Shown here in pieces: positions 16,854 through 25,252 of a stretch of DNA of 64,000 nt (the first letter of the stretch is position 1; the number at the start of each line of letters is the position of its first letter). The notes beneath the pieces are model-generated. The model did no database searches and was not told where the DNA came from. It was given only the letters and a program-made list of their open reading frames with translations. Source of the stretch: Agromyces sp. NDB4Y10 (GTDB lineage: Bacteria > Actinomycetota > Actinomycetes > Actinomycetales > Microbacteriaceae). The position numbers and the translations under genes are program-made. The stretch lies in NCBI RefSeq assembly GCF_001620055.1, contig NZ_LQGY01000056.1:19920-83919 (forward strand), written 5' to 3'.

Positions 16854-18565
16854 TGGCGGATGCCACGGCGAAGCCCTGGCTCCGAAGCTACGCCCCCGGC
16901 GTCCCACACGAACTCCCGCCGCCCGACGGCTCGCTCTGGGACCTGATCCGCGCGTCGGTCGAGCAGTACCCGGACCGGCCCGCGCTGGAGTTCTTCGGCC
17001 GCGTGACGACGTACGCGGAGCTCGGCGACCAGATCGAGCGGGCTGCCGAGTGCCTGCGGCGCCTGGGCGTGGAGCCGGGTGACCCGGTGGCGATCGTGCT
17101 GCCGAACTGCCCGCAGCACATCGTCGCGTTCTACGCGGTGCTGCGCCTCGGGGCGATCGTCGTCGAGCACAACCCGCTCTACACGCCGCGGGAGCTGCGC
17201 CACCAGTTCGAGGATCACGGCGCGCGCGTCGTGATCGCCTGGAGCAACGTCGTGGAGACCATCCGGGCGTTCCCCGACGACGTGCGCGTGCAGCACGTCG
17301 TGTCGGTCGACGTCACGCGGGCCATGCCGTTCCCGACCCGCGCCCTGCTGCGGCTGCCGATCGCGAAGGCGCGCGAGTCGCGAGCGGCGCTGACCACGCG
17401 CGTGCGCGGCGCGGTGCCGTGGCGCGAGGTCGTGGCATCCGACCCGGTCGATGCGCACCTCGCGGCACCCGGCGTCGACGATGTCGCGCTGATCCAGTAC
17501 ACGAGCGGGACGACGGGCTCGCCGAAGGGTGCGACGCTCACGCACGCGAACCTGCTCGCGAACGCCGCGCAGGCCCGGGCGTGGGTGCCCGAGATCGAGC
17601 GCGGCACGTCGGTCGTCTACGCGGTGCTGCCGATGTTCCACGCGTACGGCCTGACGCTGTGCCTGACGTTCGCGATGAGCATGGGCGCTCGGCTCGTCCT
17701 GTTCCCCAAGTTCGACCCCGACCTCGTGCTGAAGGTCGCCCGGAAGCGCCCGCCGACGTTCCTGCCGGCCGTGCCGCCGATCTACGAGCGGCTGACGCGC
17801 GCCGCCGTCGAGCGGGGCGTCTCGTTGCGCGGCATCCGCATCGCCATCTCGGGCGCGATGCCGCTGTCGGCCGAGGTGGTCGAGCCGTGGGAGGCGCAGA
17901 CCGGCGGCATGCTCGTGGAGGGATACGGGCTGTCGGAGTGCTCGCCGGTGCTCATGGCGAACCCGGTCGCGCCGACTCGCAAGGCCGGGACCGTCGGGCT
18001 CCCGCTGCCGTCGACCGAGGTCCGGGTCGTCGACCCCGACGACCCGATGCGCGACGTGCCGTACGGCGAGCGCGGGGAGCTCGTCGTGCGCGGACCGCAG
18101 GTGTTCACCGGGTACTGGCGCAAGTCCGACGAGACCGACGCGGTGTTCGTCGACGACCCGCACGGCGGTGCGCGGTGGTTCCGCACGGGCGACATCGTCA
18201 CGATCGACGACGACGGGTTCGTCACCATCGTCGACCGCATCAAGGAACTCATCATCACCGGCGGCTTCAACGTGGCACCGAGCGAGGTCGAGGAGGCGCT
18301 GCGGCACCATCCCGACATCGAGGACTGCGCGGTCGTGGGCCTGCCAGACGCCCGGTCGGGCGAGGAGGTCGTCGCCGCCGTCGTGCTCCGAGCCGGCGCG
18401 ACCCTCGATGTCGAGTCGATGCGCTCCCTCGCGCGCGAACGGCTGACGCCGTACAAGGTGCCCAAGCGCGTCATCGCGGTCGATGACCTGCCGCGCTCGC
18501 TCATCGGCAAGGTGATCCGGCGCCAGGTCAGGCAGCGCCTGCTCGAGTCGGAGGCGGTGCGGTAG
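16853..18565 (+). CDS. fadD: Long-chain fatty acid--CoA ligase (AMP-forming)
   Basis: ANL-superfamily enzyme activating a carboxylic acid to acyl-AMP and then to acyl-CoA. Core motifs: P-loop YTSGTTGSPKGATLTH near residues 213-228, A5-type EGYGLSECSPV near 357, hinge region WFRTGDIVTIDDDGF near 443 with catalytic Asp, GGFNVAPSEVEEAL, and C-terminal KVPKRVIAVDDLPRSLIGKVIRR with the adenylation Lys. 570 residues. Its ATG overlaps the prs stop (TGATG). Position after prs resembles the acyl-ligase gene Rv1013 of M. tuberculosis. Chain length of the substrate cannot be read from sequence; the gene symbol is a generic family name. Confidence 0.9.
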   Translation: MADATAKPWLRSYAPGVPHELPPPDGSLWDLIRASVEQYPDRPALEFFGRVTTYAELGDQIERAAECLRRLGVEPGDPVAIVLPNCPQHIVAFYAVLRLGAIVVEHNPLYTPRELRHQFEDHGARVVIAWSNVVETIRAFPDDVRVQHVVSVDVTRAMPFPTRALLRLPIAKARESRAALTTRVRGAVPWREVVASDPVDAHLAAPGVDDVALIQYTSGTTGSPKGATLTHANLLANAAQARAWVPEIERGTSVVYAVLPMFHAYGLTLCLTFAMSMGARLVLFPKFDPDLVLKVARKRPPTFLPAVPPIYERLTRAAVERGVSLRGIRIAISGAMPLSAEVVEPWEAQTGGMLVEGYGLSECSPVLMANPVAPTRKAGTVGLPLPSTEVRVVDPDDPMRDVPYGERGELVVRGPQVFTGYWRKSDETDAVFVDDPHGGARWFRTGDIVTIDDDGFVTIVDRIKELIITGGFNVAPSEVEEALRHHPDIEDCAVVGLPDARSGEEVVAAVVLRAGATLDVESMRSLARERLTPYKVPKRVIAVDDLPRSLIGKVIRRQVRQRLLESEAVR

Positions 18566-18582
18566 CGGGACGCCCGAGGGCG

Positions 18583-18945
18583 CTACGCGTCGCGTCCGGG
18601 CGCTGCGGGGCGCGGGGCGGCCGGCATGAGGCCGAGGTTGCCGAGCAGGATGCCGCGGTCGCCCGCGCCGACCTCGGCGAAGCAGAGCCAGCCCGGGCCG
18701 CCCTCGGCGAACAGGTCGAAGCCGACGCTCGAGCTCGCGTTGACGCTGTAGTCGAGCGCGTAGACGGCGCACGCGCGCTCGGCGGCGGCGCGGGCGACGC
18801 CGTACGCCGAGAGGACGAGGGGGAGCAGCATGCCCGCGAGCGCGACGAGCACGACGATCCGGAGCGCGCGGCGGCGCCGCTCGGTGCGCACCGGTCGGTC
18901 GTCGCGCCAGCCGTCGTCGTCGAGTTCGGGATGCGAATCGTCCAT
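18583..18945 (-). CDS. Small single-pass membrane protein of unknown function
   Basis: 120 residues. An acidic then Arg-rich cytoplasmic head (residues 1-28) is followed by one hydrophobic span near 29-52 (IVVLVALAGMLLPLVLSAYG). An extracytoplasmic part of about 65 residues contains two Cys that could pair (near 59 and 89) and ends in a Pro/Ala tail. No family recognised. The ATG at 18945 overlaps the upstream DUF202 stop as TGATG, with GGAAGGA 7 nt away, and is preferred over the GTG at 18948. It forms an operon with the two DUF202 genes and converges on fadD. Confidence 0.7.
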   Translation of the reverse strand: MDDSHPELDDDGWRDDRPVRTERRRRALRIVVLVALAGMLLPLVLSAYGVARAAAERACAVYALDYSVNASSSVGFDLFAEGGPGWLCFAEVGAGDRGILLGNLGLMPAAPRPAAPGRDA

Positions 18946-19283
18946 CACGCCGATCCTTCCACGAGCACCGAGGCGATGCCGCCCACGCTCGCGAGGACGG
19001 TCGCCGCAGCGACGCCGGGCAGCGCCCAGGCGGGCGGGGTGATCGTCAGCTCGGCGCCGGAGAGCTGCACGCGCCGCACGGCGCCGATCGCGACCGCGCC
19101 GCCGGCGGCGGCGAACAGCAGCGCCCCGATGGCGACCAGCGACGGCTCGCCGAGCACGAGCCCGGTGCGCAGCGACAGCAGCGCGTTCACGGCGATCGCG
19201 AGCGAGGTCCGGCCCCAGGCGAGCGCGGTCCGCTCCGGCTGGAGGCCGGGGTCGCCGGTCGCCGGCACGCGGTAGGCGCTCAC
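18945..19283 (-). CDS. DUF202 family membrane protein
   Basis: 112 residues with three predicted membrane spans. The family signature is LQPERTALAWGRTSLAIAVNALLSLR at residues 14-39 (seen as ERTALAWGRT followed by a span). DUF202 proteins resemble YidH/YidG and the membrane part of yeast VTC proteins, but have no established bacterial function. The GTG at 19283 is used with GAGG about 12 nt upstream. Middle gene of a three-gene set; 10 bp separate it from the other DUF202 gene. Confidence 0.8.
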   Translation of the reverse strand: MSAYRVPATGDPGLQPERTALAWGRTSLAIAVNALLSLRTGLVLGEPSLVAIGALLFAAAGGAVAIGAVRRVQLSGAELTITPPAWALPGVAAATVLASVGGIASVLVEGSA

Positions 19284-19293
19284 CTCGGCGGCC

Positions 19294-19647
19294 TCACGAC
19301 ACGATCAGGACGACCGTGAGCACCGCTGCCGTCAGGAGGCTCGTGGCGGCGAGCACGGGCAGCGCCCAGCCGTAGGGGAGCGGCCGTCCGTGCCGCATGG
19401 CGATCTCGTTCGCGCGCCACCGGGTGTACGCGACGACGCTGAGCGCGGTGGAGACGAGCCCGAGCCCGACCGCGACGATGACAAGCACCACCCGCGGTTC
19501 GAGCCCGACGGCGAACTGGTGCAGCAGCACACCGCCCGCGAGCAGGGCGAGCGCGGTCCGGATCCAGGCGAGGAACGTGCGCTCGTTGGCCAGCGTGAAC
19601 CGGTAGTCGGGGTCCTGCCCCTCCTGCTGCCACGACGGCCTCGGCAT
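19294..19647 (-). CDS. DUF202 family membrane protein (YidH-like)
   Basis: 117 residues. Starts with a short Pro/Gln-rich head, then FTLANERTFLAWIRTALALLAGGVLL, the canonical YidH/DUF202 first helix with conserved Asn-Glu-Arg-Thr and Trp-Ile-Arg (near residues 18-43), then two more spans. The pair of adjacent ATGs (19650, 19647) leaves the exact start uncertain; GGAG lies 6 nt from the second, so I chose 19647. It leads the operon DUF202-DUF202-small membrane protein and begins 30 bp after the gnd stop on the same strand, so gnd readthrough may drive it. Confidence 0.85.
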   Translation of the reverse strand: MPRPSWQQEGQDPDYRFTLANERTFLAWIRTALALLAGGVLLHQFAVGLEPRVVLVIVAVGLGLVSTALSVVAYTRWRANEIAMRHGRPLPYGWALPVLAATSLLTAAVLTVVLIVS

Positions 19648-19677
19648 CATCCGCTCCGTCTCACCCGTGCCCGACGC

Positions 19678-21141
19678 TCAGTGCGACGAGGGCGTGGTCT
19701 CGATCTCCGAGCGGTCGCCCGACCAGAGCGTGTGGAACACGCCGGGCTTGTCGACGCGCTTGTAGGTGTGGGCGCCGAAGAAGTCGCGCTGGCCCTGCAC
19801 GAGTGCGGCGGGGAGGCGCGGGGCGCGGAGGCCGTCGTAGTACGCGAGCGACGACGAGAAGGCGGGCGTGGGGATGCCGGCGCCGGCGGCGACCTGCACG
19901 ACGCGGCGCCAGCTGTCCTGCGCGCCGGCGACGGCGTCGCGGAAGTACGGCGCGGTCACGAGGGCGACGAGGCCCGGGACCTCGGCGTAGGCCTCGGCGA
20001 TGCGGTTGAGGAAGCGTGCGCGGATGATGCAGCCCGCGCGCCAGATCTTCGCGATCTCGCCCTTCTTGACGTCCCAGCCGAACTGCTCGGCGCCCGCGAC
20101 GATCTCGTCGAAGCCCTGGGAGTAGGCGATGATCTTCGACGCGTAGAGGGCGCGGCGCACGTCCTCGACGAAGGCGTCGGCGTCCTCCGGGGCGACGGTC
20201 CACTCGCCCGAGGGGCCGGGCAGGTCGGCGGCGGCGTCGCGCTGCGCCCGCTTGGACGAGAGGCTGCGGGCGAACACGGCCTCGGCGATGCCCGACACGG
20301 GCACGCCCAGGTCGAGCGCGTTCTGCACGGTCCAGGCGCCGGTGCCCTTCGCGCCGGCCTCGTCGAGGATGACGTCGACGAGCGGCTGGCCGGTCGCGGC
20401 ATCCGTCTGCCGGAGCACCTCGGCGGTGATCTCGATGAGGTAGCTCTCGAGCTCGCCGGTGTTCCACTCGGCGAAGATGTCGGCGATCTCGGCGGGGGAC
20501 TTGCCGGTGCCCTGTCGGATGAGGTCGTACGCCTCGGCGATGAGCTGCATGTCGGCGTACTCGATGCCGTTGTGGACCATCTTGACGAAGTGGCCGGCGC
20601 CGTCGGTGCCGACATGGGTGACGCACGGCTCGCCCTCGGCGACCGCGGCGATCGACGCGAGGATCGGGCCGAGCGTCTCGTACGACTCGGCCGAGCCGCC
20701 GGGCATGATCGACGGGCCGTTCAGCGCGCCCTCCTCGCCGCCGGAGATCCCGGCGCCGACGAAGTGGATGCCGGTCGGCGCGATCTCGGCCTCGCGACGG
20801 ATGGTGTCGTGGAAGTTCGCGTTGCCGCCGTCGACGATGATGTCGCCCGGCTCGAACCGCTTGACGAGCTCGGAGATCACCGCGTCGGTGCCCCGGCCGG
20901 CCTGGACCATGATGATCGCGGTGCGGGGCTTCGCGAGCGAGGCGACGAACTCGTCGTAGCCCTCGGCGGCGACGAACCCGGCCTCGGGGTGCTCGGTGGT
21001 GAGGGTGCGCGTGCGCTCCGGGGAGCGGTTGAACACGGCCACCGTGTTGCCCTCGCGACTCGCCAGGTTGCGGGCCAGGTTCGACCCCATCACTGCGAGT
21101 CCGACGACGCCGATGTTCGCCGTGCCCGTGGTCTCCGCCAT
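19678..21141 (-). CDS. gndA: NADP-dependent 6-phosphogluconate dehydrogenase, decarboxylating
   Basis: Oxidative pentose-phosphate enzyme: 6-phosphogluconate to ribulose 5-phosphate, CO2 and NADPH. Rossmann loop VGLAVMGSNLARNLA near residues 11-25, substrate loop VDGGNANFHDT near 103, GGEEGALNGPSIMPGG near 128-143, and catalytic GHFVKMVHNGIEYADMQ near 182 with Lys and Asn. 487 residues, the long homodimeric form. The ATG at 21141 is preferred to that at 21144 because GAGGAGG needs the extra spacing. It diverges from gntK across 202 bp containing the gluconate operator, so its substrate supplier and it share a control region. Confidence 0.97.
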   Translation of the reverse strand: MAETTGTANIGVVGLAVMGSNLARNLASREGNTVAVFNRSPERTRTLTTEHPEAGFVAAEGYDEFVASLAKPRTAIIMVQAGRGTDAVISELVKRFEPGDIIVDGGNANFHDTIRREAEIAPTGIHFVGAGISGGEEGALNGPSIMPGGSAESYETLGPILASIAAVAEGEPCVTHVGTDGAGHFVKMVHNGIEYADMQLIAEAYDLIRQGTGKSPAEIADIFAEWNTGELESYLIEITAEVLRQTDAATGQPLVDVILDEAGAKGTGAWTVQNALDLGVPVSGIAEAVFARSLSSKRAQRDAAADLPGPSGEWTVAPEDADAFVEDVRRALYASKIIAYSQGFDEIVAGAEQFGWDVKKGEIAKIWRAGCIIRARFLNRIAEAYAEVPGLVALVTAPYFRDAVAGAQDSWRRVVQVAAGAGIPTPAFSSSLAYYDGLRAPRLPAALVQGQRDFFGAHTYKRVDKPGVFHTLWSGDRSEIETTPSSH

Positions 21142-21194
21142 CATTCCTCCTCGCGCCGCGCAGCGGCGCCTCGCTCCGTCGGGGGATCGGGTCA

Positions 21195-21200
21195 AGCGTA
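21195..21200 (-). promoter_or_regulatory. -10 box TACGCT for gndA
   Basis: Minus-strand TACGCT; transcription would start near 21188, leaving about 45 nt of leader with a GC hairpin before the ribosome site. Confidence 0.4.
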
Positions 21201-21260
21201 GGACACGCCCGCCCCGTGTGTCGTCGGGAGTCCCCGTGACCGTCCGCGCCGACGCTGTGC

Positions 21261-21316
21261 TATCGTACCTGCAATAAATCTGATTTAAACCCGCGAGTCG
21301 GGTGTTGGAATCAGAT
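21261..21316 (+). promoter_or_regulatory. gntK promoter with paired operator-like sites
   Basis: -10 box TATCGT at 21261-21266. Just downstream, TAAATCTGATTTA (21275-21287) is a perfect 13 bp palindrome. A second site at 21307-21319 on the opposite strand reads TACATCTGATTCC, matching the first at 10 of 13 positions. The shared core ATCTGATT recurs as AATCAGAT 23 bp later. This AT-rich block is very unlike its surroundings. It sits at the expected transcription start, where a repressor such as the FCD-GntR protein at 25222-25938 would block gntK-gntP-SDR-idnD. Confidence 0.6.
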
Positions 21317-21343
21317 GTAATGACGCGTCTGAGGAGCAGCACC

Positions 21344-21877
21344 ATGGCACTTCGCACTCCCATCATCGTGATGGGCGTCTCCGGATCGGGGAAGTCGACC
21401 ATCGGCGCCGCGCTGGCGGCGGCCTTCGGCGTCGAGTTCATCGACGGCGACGACCTGCACCCCAGCGCCAACAAGGCGAAGATGGCCGCCGGCCAGCCGC
21501 TCGACGACGAGGACCGCGCGCCCTGGCTCGAGATCATCGCGCTGCGCATCGGCGCGGAGCTGGCGGAAGGCCGCCCGATCGTCGTCGCCTGCTCGGCGCT
21601 CCGGCGTCGGTACCGCGACCAGCTCGTCGCCTACGCGCCCTCGACGGTCTTCGTGCACCTCGTCGGCGACCCCGACCTCATCGCGGACCGTCAGCTCGGG
21701 CGCACCCACGAGTACATGCCCGTGAGCCTGCTCGCGTCGCAGTTCGACGCGCTCGAGCCCCTCGAGGAGGACGAGCGCGGCATCCGCGTCGACGTCCGCC
21801 ACGACCCCGCCGAGATCGTCGCGGATGTCCGCGACGCGCTCGGCGTCCTGGACGAGGGCGCCCCGGACCACGGCTGA
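21344..21877 (+). CDS. gntK: Gluconokinase
   Basis: Phosphorylates D-gluconate to 6-phosphogluconate. 177-residue P-loop kinase of the GntK/IdnK family: Walker A GVSGSGKSTIG at residues 10-20, FIDGDDLHP near 35-43, KMAAGQPLDDEDRAPWL near 49-65, CSALRRRYRDQL near 83, and the lid/aspartate region GRTHEYMP. The ATG at 21344 has GAGGAGC 7 nt before it; further-upstream ATGs lie in the operator. First gene of the idonate/gluconate operon, with gntP 69 bp downstream. Its product is the substrate of the divergently encoded gndA. Confidence 0.95.
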   Translation: MALRTPIIVMGVSGSGKSTIGAALAAAFGVEFIDGDDLHPSANKAKMAAGQPLDDEDRAPWLEIIALRIGAELAEGRPIVVACSALRRRYRDQLVAYAPSTVFVHLVGDPDLIADRQLGRTHEYMPVSLLASQFDALEPLEEDERGIRVDVRHDPAEIVADVRDALGVLDEGAPDHG

Positions 21878-21946
21878 CGCCGCAGGTCGCCCGCGAACCA
21901 CCCAGCACCACCCGACCCCGACCACCACTCTCGAACAAGGACGAAG

Positions 21947-23350
21947 ATGACCGACCTCGACCTCAACTGGACGCTCGGCACGCCGGGCCTCCTCGCGGTG
22001 GCGGCCGCGGCGATCGCCGCGCTGCTGCTGCTCATCATGAAGTTCCGCATCCACGCGTTCATCGCCCTGGTGATCGTGAGCGTGCTCACCGCCATCGCCA
22101 CCGGCATCCCCGCCGGCCAGCTCGTGCCCACCCTCCTCACGGGATTCGGCGGCACGCTCGCGAGCGTCGCACTCCTCGTCGGCCTCGGCGCCATGCTCGG
22201 CCGGATGCTCGAGGTCTCGGGCGGCGCCGAGGTGCTCACCAACGCGCTCATCGCCCGGTTCGGTGAGAAGCGGGCCCCGCTCGCGCTGTCGATCGCGTCG
22301 CTCATGTTCGGCTTCCCGATCTTCTTCGACGCGGGCCTCGTGGTCATGCTGCCGATCATCTTCACCGTCGCCCGGCGCCTCGGCGGGTCGCTGCTGCTCT
22401 ACGCGTTCCCGGCCGCGACGGCGTTCTCGGTCATGCACATCTTCGTCCCGCCGCACCCGGGCCCGGTGGCCGCGACCGGCCTGCTCGGCGCCGACGTGGG
22501 CCTTGTGCTGGTCCTCGGCCTCGTCGTCGCGATCCCCACCTGGTACGTCGTCGGCTACCTCTTCGGCCGGTTCCTCGGGCGGCGCATCGACCTGCCCGTG
22601 CCGATGATCCTCGACGCCCCGGCGGACTCGCCCGAGCAGGAGTTCCGATCCACCCCGAAGCTCGGCACGATCCTCTTCCTGCTGCTCCTGCCCCTCGGCC
22701 TGATCTTCCTCAACACCGGCCTCAACATGGCGGCCACCGCGGGCCTCGTCTCGCTCGAGGACACGTGGGTCCAGATCCTCCGCCTGCTCGGCGAGACGCC
22801 CATCGCGCTGCTCATCACCGTCCTGTTCGCCATGTGGCTGCTCGGTTGGCGCAACCGCAAGCCGCGCAGCCTCGTCGAGACGGTCGTCGACAGCGCCCTC
22901 GGCCCGGTCTGCTCGATCATCCTCATCACCGGCGCCGGCGGCATGTTCGGCGGCGTGCTCCGGGCGAGCGGCATCGGCAACGCCATCGCGGAGTCCCTCG
23001 ACGCGATCGGGCTGCCGGTCATCGTCGCCGGGTTCGTGATCGCCGCCGTCGTGCGCCTCGCCCAGGGCTCGGCCACCGTCGCGCTCACGACCGCCGCCGC
23101 GCTCGTGCAGCCCGTGGTCCTCGACAACGCCGCCTACAACCCGGTCGAGCTCGCCGCGATCGTGCTGAGCCTCGCCGCCGGCTCCGTGTTCGCCGGCCAC
23201 GTCAACGACTCCGGCTTCTGGCTGGTCTCGCGGTTCTTCGGCATGGACACCAAGACCACGCTGAAGACCTGGACGGTCGGCCAGGCGCTCGTCGGCATCA
23301 TCGGGTTCGCGCTGTCCCTCACGATCTACCTGCTCGCGAGCGGCTTCTAG
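21947..23350 (+). CDS. gntP: Gluconate/idonate:H+ symporter, GntP family
   Basis: 467-residue permease with 12 or so hydrophobic segments. Family hallmarks: FGGTLASVALLVGLGAMLGRMLEVSGGAEVL near residues 66-96 (in part), FPIFFDAGLVVMLPI near 124, FVPPHPGPVAATGLLGAD near 167, AQGSATVAL near 368 and AGHVNDSGFWLV near 422. GntP proteins import gluconate; close relatives (IdnT) carry L-idonate and 5-ketogluconate, and the neighbouring dehydrogenases make that range likely here. The ATG at 21947 has AAGGACG upstream. The SDR gene follows after 10 bp. Confidence 0.93.
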   Translation: MTDLDLNWTLGTPGLLAVAAAAIAALLLLIMKFRIHAFIALVIVSVLTAIATGIPAGQLVPTLLTGFGGTLASVALLVGLGAMLGRMLEVSGGAEVLTNALIARFGEKRAPLALSIASLMFGFPIFFDAGLVVMLPIIFTVARRLGGSLLLYAFPAATAFSVMHIFVPPHPGPVAATGLLGADVGLVLVLGLVVAIPTWYVVGYLFGRFLGRRIDLPVPMILDAPADSPEQEFRSTPKLGTILFLLLLPLGLIFLNTGLNMAATAGLVSLEDTWVQILRLLGETPIALLITVLFAMWLLGWRNRKPRSLVETVVDSALGPVCSIILITGAGGMFGGVLRASGIGNAIAESLDAIGLPVIVAGFVIAAVVRLAQGSATVALTTAAALVQPVVLDNAAYNPVELAAIVLSLAAGSVFAGHVNDSGFWLVSRFFGMDTKTTLKTWTVGQALVGIIGFALSLTIYLLASGF

Positions 23351-23360
23351 GAGGGCGGCC

Positions 23361-24128
23361 GTGGACCTCTTCGACCTCACCGGGCGCGTCGCGCTCGTCA
23401 CCGGCTCGAGCCGCGGCATCGGCCGCGCCATCGCGGCGGGGCTCGCCGACGCGGGCGCCACGATCGTCCTGCACGGCGTCGACCCCGACCGGCTCCGGGC
23501 GGCGCACGAGGCGTTCGCCGACCGGTACGGTGCGGGGCGCGTGGCATCCGTCGCCTTCGACGTGACGGATGCAGCGGCCGCCGCCGACGGCATCGCGCGC
23601 GTCGAGCGCGACGTGGGTGAACTGCGGATCCTCGTGAACAACGCCGGAGTCCAGCACCGCGTCCCGATGCTCGAACTCGACCCCGCGGACTGGGACCGGG
23701 TGATCCGCACCAATCTCACGAGCGCCTTCCTCGTCGGTCGCGAGGCGGCCCGCCGCATGATCCCCCGCGGGCGGGGCAAGATCATCAACGTCGCCTCGGT
23801 GCAGGCCGATCTCGCGCGGCCGACCATCAGCGCGTACACCGCCTCCAAGGGCGGCATCCGCAACCTCACCCGCGCGATGACGGCCGAGTGGGCCGCGCAC
23901 GGGCTGCAGGTGAACGCGATCGCGCCCGGGTACATCCACACGCAGATGACGCAGAACCTCGTCGACGACGCCGACTTCAACGCCTGGATCACGGGGCGCA
24001 CGTCCGCGCACCGGTGGGGGACCACCCAGGACCTGATCGGGCCGGCCGTGTGGCTCGCCTCGGACGGGTCGGACTACGTCAACGGCCAGGTGGTCTTCGT
24101 CGACGGCGGCATGACCGCGGTCGTGTGA
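23361..24128 (+). CDS. idnO: SDR oxidoreductase, probable gluconate 5-dehydrogenase (5-ketogluconate reductase)
   Basis: 255-residue classical short-chain dehydrogenase. Cofactor loop TGSSRGIGRAIA at residues 14-25, NNAGVQ near 93-98, catalytic Ser in INVASVQAD near 137-145, YxxxK as SAYTASKGG near 155, and APGYIHTQMTQNL near 190 as in IdnO/KduD-type enzymes. IdnO reduces 5-keto-D-gluconate to D-gluconate. Assignment to this reaction rests on resemblance plus context between a GntP permease and an IdnD-like MDR. The start is GTG at 23361 with GGAGGG upstream. Alternative: another 2-keto or 3-keto sugar acid reductase. Confidence 0.82.
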   Translation: MDLFDLTGRVALVTGSSRGIGRAIAAGLADAGATIVLHGVDPDRLRAAHEAFADRYGAGRVASVAFDVTDAAAAADGIARVERDVGELRILVNNAGVQHRVPMLELDPADWDRVIRTNLTSAFLVGREAARRMIPRGRGKIINVASVQADLARPTISAYTASKGGIRNLTRAMTAEWAAHGLQVNAIAPGYIHTQMTQNLVDDADFNAWITGRTSAHRWGTTQDLIGPAVWLASDGSDYVNGQVVFVDGGMTAVV

Positions 24129-24151
24129 CGGCGACGGACGGAAGGGAACGG

Positions 24152-25204
24152 ATGAACGAGCAGCAGATCCCCGAGACCACGCTGGGCGTGGTGGCCCACG
24201 GCGCCGGCGACCTCCGCGTCGAACCGGTCCCGGTCCCCGCGCCGGGACCGGGAGACGCCGTGGTCGAGATCGCCTACGGGGGCGTGTGCGGGTCCGACCT
24301 GCACTACTGGCGCCACGGCGCGGCGGGCGAGTCGATCCTCCGGAACCCGATGGTGCTCGGCCACGAGGTCGTGGGCACCGTCGTCCGCGCGGCCGCCGAC
24401 GGGACCGGTCCCGCCGCGGGCACGCCCGTCGCCGTGCACCCGGCCACCCCCGGGCCCGGCGACGGCGCGCGGTACCCGGCCGATCGCCCGAACCTCTCGC
24501 CGGGGTGCACCTACCTCGGCAGCGCCGCCCGGGTGCCGCACACCGACGGCGCCTTCGCACGCCATGCGGTGCTCCCGGCGCGGATGCTTCGGGCGCTCCC
24601 GGCGGGGCTCGCACTGCGCGACGCCGCCCTGGTGGAGCCCGCGAGCGTGGCGTGGCACGCGGTGGGCCGCGCCGGCGAGGTGCGGGGGCGTCGCGCGCTC
24701 GTGGTGGGCAGCGGGCCGATCGGCGCCCTCACGGTCGCCGTGCTGCGCCGGGCCGGCGCCGCCGAGATCGTCGCGGTCGACGTGCACGACCTGCCGCTGC
24801 GGATCGCGCGCGAGGCGGGAGCGACTCGGACGGTCGACGCCCGGGACGCCGACGCGATCGCCGCCGTCGAGGCGGACGTCGCCTTCGAGACGTCCGGCAA
24901 CCCGCTCGGCCTGGGCTCGGCCATCCGCGGCACCGCCCGAGGCGGTCGCGTCGTGATGGTCGGGCTCCTGCCCACGGGCGACCAGCCGGTGCCCGTCTCG
25001 CTCGCGATCACGCGCGAGCTCGAACTCGTCGGTTCGTTCCGCTTCAACGACGAGATCGACGAGGTCGTCGCGGCGCTCGCCGACGGCTCGCTCGTCGTCG
25101 ACCCGATCGTCACCCACGAGTTCGACGCGGCCGACGCCCTCGCGGCGTTCGAGACCGCGACGGATGCCGCCACGAGCGGCAAGGTGCTGCTCCGCTTCTC
25201 GTGA
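24152..25204 (+). CDS. idnD: L-idonate 5-dehydrogenase-like zinc MDR, structural zinc site degenerate
   Basis: 350-residue zinc-dependent medium-chain dehydrogenase. Catalytic zinc ligands are present: Cys46 (GVCGSDLHYW), His71-Glu72 (GHEVVG) and Glu162 (VEPAS). The segment LGSAARVPHTDGAFARH near 122-138 matches the IdnD pattern. The Rossmann loop is VGSGPIGAL near 178. Unlike most zinc MDRs, the four-Cys structural lobe is lost: between residues 95 and 120 only Cys119 remains. IdnD oxidises L-idonate to 5-ketogluconate, the first step feeding IdnO and GntK. The ATG at 24152 has GAAGGGAA upstream. Last gene of the operon, ending at a bidirectional hairpin. Confidence 0.85.
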   Translation: MNEQQIPETTLGVVAHGAGDLRVEPVPVPAPGPGDAVVEIAYGGVCGSDLHYWRHGAAGESILRNPMVLGHEVVGTVVRAAADGTGPAAGTPVAVHPATPGPGDGARYPADRPNLSPGCTYLGSAARVPHTDGAFARHAVLPARMLRALPAGLALRDAALVEPASVAWHAVGRAGEVRGRRALVVGSGPIGALTVAVLRRAGAAEIVAVDVHDLPLRIAREAGATRTVDARDADAIAAVEADVAFETSGNPLGLGSAIRGTARGGRVVMVGLLPTGDQPVPVSLAITRELELVGSFRFNDEIDEVVAALADGSLVVDPIVTHEFDAADALAAFETATDAATSGKVLLRFS

Positions 25205-25211
25205 CCCGACC

Positions 25212-25252
25212 GGCGGGCCGGCTACGCGAGGTGGACGCGCGGCCGGCCCGCC
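25212..25252. terminator. Bidirectional terminator, idnD / gntR
   Basis: GGCGGGCCGGC (25212-25222) pairs perfectly over 11 bp with 25242-25252. The 19 nt loop and stem base include the gntR stop codon. It lies between convergent genes and lacks a U-tract. Confidence 0.65.
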
